Part shown: positions 22,101 to 31,100 of the stretch, piece by piece | Layout: every line of letters begins with the position of its first letter | Position numbering within the stretch: position 1 is the first letter of the stretch | Source: Archivesica marissinica | Taxonomy: Eukaryota; Mollusca; Bivalvia; Venerida; Vesicomyidae | Assembly: GCA_014843695.1 (NCBI GenBank) | Contig: CM026390.1 | Span: 56,909,010 to 56,973,009 of the forward strand | Length of the DNA: 64,000 nt | Reading direction: 5' to 3' | The notes under the pieces: generated by a model | Seen by the model: the letters and a program-made list of their open reading frames with translations, nothing else | Database searches by the model: none | Told to the model about the DNA's origin: nothing | Translations under genes and position numbers: made by a program

Positions 22101-25100
22101 TCCAATATGGGATTACCTACCTCGCCTTGGTTAATGGTACATTCCAAGATGGGATTACCTACCTCTCCTTGGTTAATGGTACATTCCAATATGGGATTAC
22201 CTACCTCGCCTTGGTTAATGGTACATTCCAAGATGGGATTACCTACCTCTCCTTGGTTAATGTACATTCCAGATGATACCTACCCCTGTTAATGGTACAT
22301 TCCAAGATGGGATTACCTACCTCGCCTTGGTTAATGGTACATTCCAATATGGGATTACCTACCTCTCCTTGGTTAATGGTACATTCCAAGATGGGATTAC
22401 CTACCTCTCCTTGGTTAATGGTACATTCCAATATGGGATTACCTACCTCTCCTTGGTTAATGGTACATTCCAAGATGGGATTACCTACCTCTCCTTGGTT
22501 AATGGTACATTCCAAGATGGGATTACCTACCTCGCCTTGGTTAATGGTACATTCCAATGGTTTATCAGATGGATGTAAATTATGATATTCTTCCATCAGC
22601 CAGTGAAGTGTAGTTTTGTCAGGGTTGAATGCAGGCTGTTTATCCGGAGGGTACATAAACCAGCGCTGGTGATACAAAAATAAATATGCATACACAATAT
22701 TAGTATAATTGCAATGAGCGTTCTAAAAAATTTCAAAAATAAATAGCAAGCAGGCAGGTTACCTAGCAACACCTTTCCTGGGCAGGCTGCAGCGGTTAAC
22801 CAGTACTAAGTGTGCCAACCTCCATAAAAAACTGCCAACATTTTCATATAAATAGAACCAGTGACCATCAGTGATGATAGGTTAGAGTGGTATACAAGTC
22901 AGCGACCGTAACCATGCGACCACGGAGGCAGATATATTACCCTAGATGTTCTGAAACTACCCTAGATGTTCTGAAACTACTCTAGATGCTCTGAAACTAC
23001 CCTAGATGCTCTGAAACTACTATAGATGCTCTGAAACTACCATAGATGCTCTGAAACTACTCTAGATGCTCTGAAACTACCCTAGATGTTCTGAAACTAC
23101 TCTAGATGTTCTGAAACTACCCTAGATGATCTGAAACTACCCCAGATGCTCTGAAACTACTCTAGATGCTCTGAAACTACCCTAGATGCTCTGAAACTAT
23201 CCTAGATGCTCTGAAACTACCCTAGATGTTCTGAAACTACCCTAGATGCTCTGAAACTACCCTAGATGTTCTGAAACTACCCTAGATGCTCTGAAACTAC
23301 CCTAGATGCTCTGAAACTACAATAGATGCTCTGAAACTACTCTAGATGCTCTGAATCTACCCTAGATGCTCTGAAACTACCCTAGATGCTCTGAAACTAC
23401 TCTAGATGCTCTGAAACTACCCTAGATGCTCTGAAACTACCCTAGATGCTCTGAAACTACCCTAGATGCTCTGAAACTACCATATATGCTCTGAAACTAC
23501 CCTAGATGCTCTGAAACTACCCTAGATGCTCTGAAACTACCCTAGATGCTCTGAAACTACCCTAGATGCTCTGAAACTACCCTAGATGCTCTGAAACTAC
23601 TTAGATGCTCTGAAACTACTAGATGCTATGCTCTAAACCCCTAGATGCTCTGAAACTACCCTAGATGCTCTGAAACTACCCTAGATGCTCTGAAACTACC
23701 TAGCTCTGAATCTCATTTGAAAAGATGCTCTGAAACTACCCTAGATGCTCTGAAATTACCCTAGATGCTCTGAATCTCATCTAGATGTTTGAAACTACCC
23801 TAGATGCTCTGAAACTACCCTAGATGCTCTGAAACTACCATAGATGCTCTGAATCTAATCTATATGCTCTGAAACTACCCAGATGCTCTGAAACTACCAT
23901 AGATGCTCTGAAACTACTCTAGATGCTCTGAAACTACTCTTAGACAGAATTTAACCGAAGTAGGTCAGGATCATCGACTTTCACAAGGTTTGTTTGAGCA
24001 AAACAATGCAATTTCAGATTTTATACGCAATGAAGGATGTACAGACCGCGAAAACATATGACAGGAACTGTAGATCACCTTGACACTATTTGAATTGAAA
24101 CGGTAACACCGTACCAAATAAAGAATTCATTGTACAAATACTGGTTTACATATCAGAAACAAAAAGTATTAAACCAGATGTGTGTTTCAGGTACAATGGA
24201 TGAGAATAAATCAATTGGTATGCAGGGTTCATTCTAGGTCAGAATTTTTGGGAGAAGTGAGAAAGCGCGTGATCGCTTCCTTAAATGGTGTTCTTTAATA
24301 TACTTCTGCAAAATAGGGTTAAAATGCACAGTATAACCATTAAATACAACATTTGAATAGAAGGAGTGCTTTATAATGGGCCAGTGTATCTTACTAGACA
24401 ATATTTTGTTTGAAAATCATAAAAAGCCAAAAAAAAACAGCCCTCTAGAATGATCCCTGCCTGGTATGCAAATGTAGCACCACTATAATTACGTATTAGT
24501 ACACATACAGCAAAAACGTAAGTCTCCCCCAAGCACTCCACCAATATCGAGGTAGAATTATTCATCATTTACATTGTGTTACCTTTCTGCCAAAAATAAC
24601 TTCACCGAATCCTGGTCCATGGAAGTGAAAGGGTACCCCAGTCCCTGCAGCTGAGAACCAATAAAAATAATGTTAGGAATTGCTCACTTAAGTATTGTTT
24701 GCTTAGACTGGTGGCCATTAGTTGAATATCCAAGTATTGTTTGTTTATGGTCCTTAGTTGAATATCCAAGTATTGTTTGTTTATGGTCATTAGTTGAATA
24801 TCCAAGTATTGTTTGTTTATGGCCATTAGTTGAATATCCCAATTATTGTTTGTTTATGGTTCTAAGTTGAATATCCAAATAGTATTTGTCTATGGCCATT
24901 AGTTGAATATCCAAGTATTGTTTGTCTATGGCCATTAGTTGAATATCCAAGTATTGTTTGTCTATGGCCATTAGTTGAATATCCAAGTATTGTTTGTTTA
25001 TGGTCCGTAGTTGAATATACAAGTATTGTTTGTTTATGGTCCGTAGTTGAATATACAAGTATTGTTTGTTTATGGTCCGTAGTTGAATATACAAGTATTG

Positions 25101-28100
25101 TTTGTTTATGGTCCATAGTTGAATACACAAGTATTGTTTGTTTATGGTACTTAGTTGAATATCCAAGTATTGTTTGTTTATGGTCCTTAGTTGAATACCC
25201 AAGAATTGTTGCATAGACTGATGGCCCTGTTTTGACTACCCATCGGGCAAGTATTGTTCGGGAAGATAACACCTAGGCTATGCTATCATCATTGCCTACT
25301 TGAATACTCATGCAATTGTGTACAAAACATTAATCTTAGCAATTCTAAGATAGAACTTTATGTTAACGTAACACTAGTTGGATAACCAATGGCGCAATGG
25401 TGTCGAGTGGCGGATCAATGGTCCAGTGGTGTCGAGTGGCGGATCAATGGTCCAGTGGTGTCGAATCAATGGTCCAGTGGTGTCGAGTGGCGGATCAATG
25501 GTCCAGTGGTGTCGAGTGGCGGATCAATGGTCCAGTGGTGTCGAGTGGCGGATCAATGGTCCAGTGGTGTCGAGTGGCGGATCAATGGTCCAGTGGTGTC
25601 GAGTGGCGGATCAATGGTCCAGTGGTGTCGAATCAATGGTCCAGTGGTGTCGAGTGGCGGATCAATGGTCCAGTGGTGTCGAGTGGCGGATCAATGGTCC
25701 AGTGGTGTCGAGTGGCGGATCAATGGTCCAGTGGTGTCGAGTGGCGGATCAATGGTCCAGTGGTGTCGAGTGGCGGATCAATGGTCCAGTGGTGTCGAGT
25801 GGCGGATCAATGGTCCAGTGGTGTCGAGTGGCGGATCAATGGTCCAGTGGTGTCGAGTGGCGGATCAATGGTCCAGTGGTGTCGAGTGGCGGATCAATGG
25901 TCCAGTGGTGTCGAGTGGTGGATCAATGGTCCAGTGGTGTCGAGTGGCGGATCAATGGTCCAGTGGTGTCGAGTGGCGGATCAATGGTCCAGTGGTTAAC
26001 ACATTCGACTACATATCCATCCCACCATAATAATATTCCACTTTCGGATGGGATTAAAAAACAAGGTCCTGTGTATTGGTGATATGCTCCGGGTATGTAA
26101 GACAAGCCAGAAATGCTTCCGAACTTGCACTATCCTTCAAACGTCCTCCAAAGTGTAAAATGACTAAATGTGTAAACTCAAATACACCTAACTATATATA
26201 GCACACACCTGCTAGTCCGAAGCTGTAAATGCACCTAACTATATATAGCACACACCTGCTAGTCCGAAGCTGTAAATGCACCTAACTATATATAGCACAC
26301 ACCTGCTAGTCCGAAGCTGTAAATGCACCTAACTATATATAGCACACACCTGCTAGTCCGAAGCTGTAAATGCCATGCAGGTTTGGCAATCTGTACGGTG
26401 GTGGCTTGTATTCATCAAATAGTACATGGAAATCTTCATGATCATTATCTCCAAACCAATAAAACGTTTCTGAAATCAGTGTTATATCCATTTTACAAAG
26501 AAAACAATACCGGTATTTAATGCTAGTTATTTTTAGGGTAGTCGGTATTGCTAGAATCCTAGTTATATATATGTATACATTTTTATTTATATTTCCATAT
26601 ATTATTGTCATGTGTAAATGTTTAAATTTGCATCTGTAATGGTAAAAGCGCAATAGAATAACTTTAATTTTTGCGCTATATAAATGCTATGTATTTGTAT
26701 TATTGCCGCAGGTGTAGCTGATGTATGCTTACAAACTTTTAAACATACACAATTTATAATGTAATAGTGTTTCAAATTAAGAAATAATATCTGTTTTTCA
26801 GTTATTTATTGGTACATAAAACATGGTTTGAGGAATTAACCAAGTAGGCATACGGTGCGGAGAACGACAAACCATGTTTTATTTGACCATAAATAACGCA
26901 AATATTAATTTGATTCTAACATGACCAAAATATCTAACTGTGTGAATAACATCACAAAACTACAAAAATGTTAGTAAAATGAGGCCATGTTTGACGTCCC
27001 TTACTAAACAATGTTTTATTGCAGATTTAAACATGGTAAATTCCTTCTTTGCATATACAGACAAAATGCTGAGTCATGTTAGAATTCTATATAAATTTGA
27101 GACGTAATATCAATATTGACAAGGAAGCAACAATCTTAGTAATATTACCAAGACAAATGCCTGTCACAAGCCCTCCCTATGTCTGCCTTGGGGGCGAGCT
27201 CAAGAGCATGGAAATTGGACATTATTTATCCTACCAGTATATGTGCTATGTAATGCCATTGTTTATTTCCAGTATGAAATCTCACCATTTCCCATGGTAT
27301 CTAGCGTCTGTGGCTTCATTATCTCATTCACATATCGTGTTAACTTCACGTCTCCTGTAACACGAATACAACCACACATATTTACACGTTATATTCTATG
27401 CATGATTTATATTGAAGGCTTTGAAATATCCGTCTCAAACATGCAGCATAAACAACACACATTTATTTATTCATTACAAGAAACAAGATGCTACCACTGC
27501 GCCATCACGACTTCCACTGTAGGGTTTATTGTAGAGTGGAAAAAATGGCATGAAAAGGGGCAGGGTTGGTAAAAAAAATAAGGCAGATTTCATTTTGAGC
27601 TGTGAAGGGGATAAGTGCGGGAGGGAGGGGGTATTTGGGGGTTGCCCCCTACAACATTTTGCTAACTTACGGTGATTGACAGCTAATTATGCTTGATCAA
27701 AGAGTCAGTTGGGTGCTACATATCAATCAAAAGGGCAGACAAGTTCTAATTTATGTAGGTCTGCCCGCCAAAAAGGTTTTTAAAAAAAGGTTTAACGGGC
27801 GGGGCTAAAATGGCAGGACAGGGCGTCCTGTCATTCCGCTCTAGAAAAACCCTACATTGCGACAATGACTAAATTTTGACAATAAATATATGGGTCATTG
27901 CCCGGATACATCAGAACAAATGAAGAATATCAACCAATGGATGCTCCCTGAAATGTGTGTGTGACAGAAATACGTACTGTACGTACCACCCTGTATTGAT
28001 TCATTCAAACATAGACCCATGAAGCAGTACCAGCAAGAATCAAAAGACATTTTGTAGGTGGCAAGAATCAAAAGACATCTTGTAGGTGGCAAGAATCAAA

Positions 28101-31100
28101 AGACATCTTGTAGGTGGCAAGAATCAAAATACATCTTGTAGGTGGCATGAATCAAAAGACATCTTGTAGGTGGCAAGAATCAAAAGACATCTTGTAGGTG
28201 GCATGAATCAAAAGACATCTTGTAGGTGGCATGAATCAAAAGACATCTTGTAGGTGGCAAGAATCAAAAGACATCTTGTAGGTGGCATGAATCAAAAGAC
28301 ATCTTGTAGGTGGCAGGTAGCAAGACATATTGTAGGTGGCAAGAAGCAAGACATCTTGTAGGTGGCAAGAATCAAAAGACATCTTGTAGGTGGCAAGAAG
28401 CAAAAGACATATTGTAGGTGGCAAGAAACAAAGTACATCTTGTAGGTGGCAAGAATCAAAAGACATATTGTAGGTGGCAAGAAACAAAGTACATCTTGTA
28501 GGTGGCAAGAATCAAAGTACATCTTGTAGGTGGCAAGAAGCAAGACATTGTGTAGGTGGCAAGAAACAAAAGACATATTGTAGGTGGCAAGAAACAAAAG
28601 ACATCTTGTAGGTGGCAAGAATCAAAGTACATCTTGTAGGTGGCAAGAATCAAAAGACATCTTGTAGGTGGCAAGAAACAAAAGATATCTTGTAGGTGGC
28701 AAGAAACAAAAGACATCTTGTAGGTGGCAAGAAACAAAAGATATCTTGTAGGTGGCAAGAAACAAAAGATATCTTGTAGGTGGCAAGAAACAAAAGACAT
28801 CTTGTAGGTGGCAAGAAGCAAGACATCTTGTAGGTGGCAAGAAACAAAAGACATCTTGTAGGTGGCAAGAATCAAAAGACATCTTGTAGGTGGCAAGAAT
28901 CAAAAGACATCTTGTAGGTGGCAAGAATCAAGACATCTTGTAGGTGGCAAGAAACAAGACATCTTGTAGGTGGCAAGAAACAAAAGACATCTTGTAGGTG
29001 GCAAGAAACAAGACATCTTGTAGGTGGCAAGAAACAAGACATCTTGTAGGTGGCAAGAAACAAAAGACATCTTGTAGGTGGCAAGAATCAAAGTACATAT
29101 TGTAGGTGGCAAGAAACAAAAGACATCTTGTAGGTGGCAAGAGGCAAAAGACATCTTGTAGGTGGCAAGAGGCCATAGACATATTGTAGGTGGCAAGAAT
29201 CAAAAGACATCTTGTAGGTGGCAAGAAACAAAAGACATCTTGTAGGTGGCAAGAAACAAAAGACATCTTGTAGGTGGCAAGAATCAAAAGACATCTTGTA
29301 GGTGGCAAGAAACAAGACATCTTGTAGGTGGCAAGAAACAAAATACATCTTGTAGGTGGCAAGAAACAAAAGACATCTTGTAGGTGGCAAGATACAAAAG
29401 ACATCTTGTAGGTGGCAAGAATCAAGACATCTTGTAGGTGGCAAGAAACAAAAGACATCTTGTAGGTGGCAAGAACTCGCAGGCATATGAAAAGCTCACT
29501 CACTTTTGGTATAAGAGTGTGTGTTAGCAGAGCTCAGACGCACTGTTTTCTCTCCATACATCTGCATTAACGTTGATTTCTCACATAGTTTCTGAAACCC
29601 CTGCAAGTAAAGTAGCAATGAATAAACACAATAACCTAGTACTAGGAACATTTCAACATCTACACGTAAACATTGTCATAAGTGTGGGATCTATGTTCCA
29701 GTGGTACAGCACCGGATTTGATATCGAGAGGTTCCGGGTTCAATACTTGATGAAGGTATGGATTGAGAAACACACCTTATACTTAGTAATACCAACTGGT
29801 AGAACTGCCTAGCTGCTTAGGTTTGCTAAGTCAAATGAGGAAAACAATAATCATATTTGTATTTGGTAAATACATAAAAATGGGGCCACAACTGCACTAA
29901 GATTAGCAGCTAGCCACAGACTGAGAGAGTAACTATGGTAACAACTAGAATCTTAATTATCAATTAAAATACAAAAATCCACTAGTCCACGACCTTGAAG
30001 GCTCGATATAGTAATATAGAGATACATGTACTTACAGAGTTATCTGTAGCTCCCTTTATAATCACAGGCTTGTTAAATGCATAGCTGTAAATAAATTAAG
30101 GATACATTCAACTTTGATGAGACTGTTCGCTATCTTACCATGGCACAGTTAGCTACAGGTAGTACTAGGGTATGGTTTGGTAGAACTGAATAAGTGGTCT
30201 TGAAAAGAGGAGTTTAATGATATCGCAATATTTTTGACTGTACATCAATTTAATTTAAGCTTTATTTATAGAGTTTTTTATATACAAACAACTAACAATT
30301 TTTAGCATTATAGTTATTTAGTGACATATTATGTAGTATTCCCATAAAACCAGTCGACAACTCACTACATGTGCAATCATTTACATTCTTCAATAATTCA
30401 TAATAGATCATTTCCATAGATCACTTCAATAGATCACTTCAATAGATCACTTCCATAGATCACTTCCATAGATAACTTCAATAGATCATTGCTATAGATC
30501 ACTTCCATAGATCACTTCAATAGAGCACTTCCACAGATCACTTCAATAGATCACTTCCAACAGATCACTTCCATAGATCACTTCAATAGATCATTTCAAT
30601 AGATCACTTCCATAGATCACTTCCATAGATCACTTCCATAGATCACTTCCATAGATCACTTCCATAGATCATTTCCATAGATAACTTCAATAGATCATTG
30701 CTATAGATCACTTCCATAGATCACTTCTGTGACAACAAGGTAGAAAGCAAACTCGTACTTATCCTCAAACTGGCGTTGTGTTAGTGACTGTGTGCCAACA
30801 TCTACAACATCTATGTTGCATGGCCCTGCTTCAGCCAACATACTGCTGTCATCTGTCTCCCTGTTAACAGTTCAAATAGCACTTAATGTATTAAAAATTC
30901 AATCATTATTATTGCCATCTTGAAGTTTATATATTTCATAAAGGTTCTTATCAAGATGATCTGATGAGGATGCAGATAATATTAAGAAGGAACACTGATT
31001 GTACACCCATTTTATATACTGTCTGTAAATGTAGGTACACACATTTTATATACTGTCTGTAGGTACCCACATTATATATACTGTCTGTAGACACACACAT

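Noticed and set aside
25378..26082. Three overlapping + frames of 200-234 codons
   Set aside because: 29-bp array open in all + frames; it lies in an intron of JMJD8 on the opposite strand.
27456..27514. tRNA-like head on the - strand (TGGCGCAGTGGTAGC)
   Set aside because: Only an A box is present, with no B box or cloverleaf; probably a SINE fragment, not a tRNA gene.
28236..29503. Several - strand frames of 70-191 codons rich in LATYKMSF
   Set aside because: Repeat artefacts of the 28-bp array in JMJD8 intron 4.
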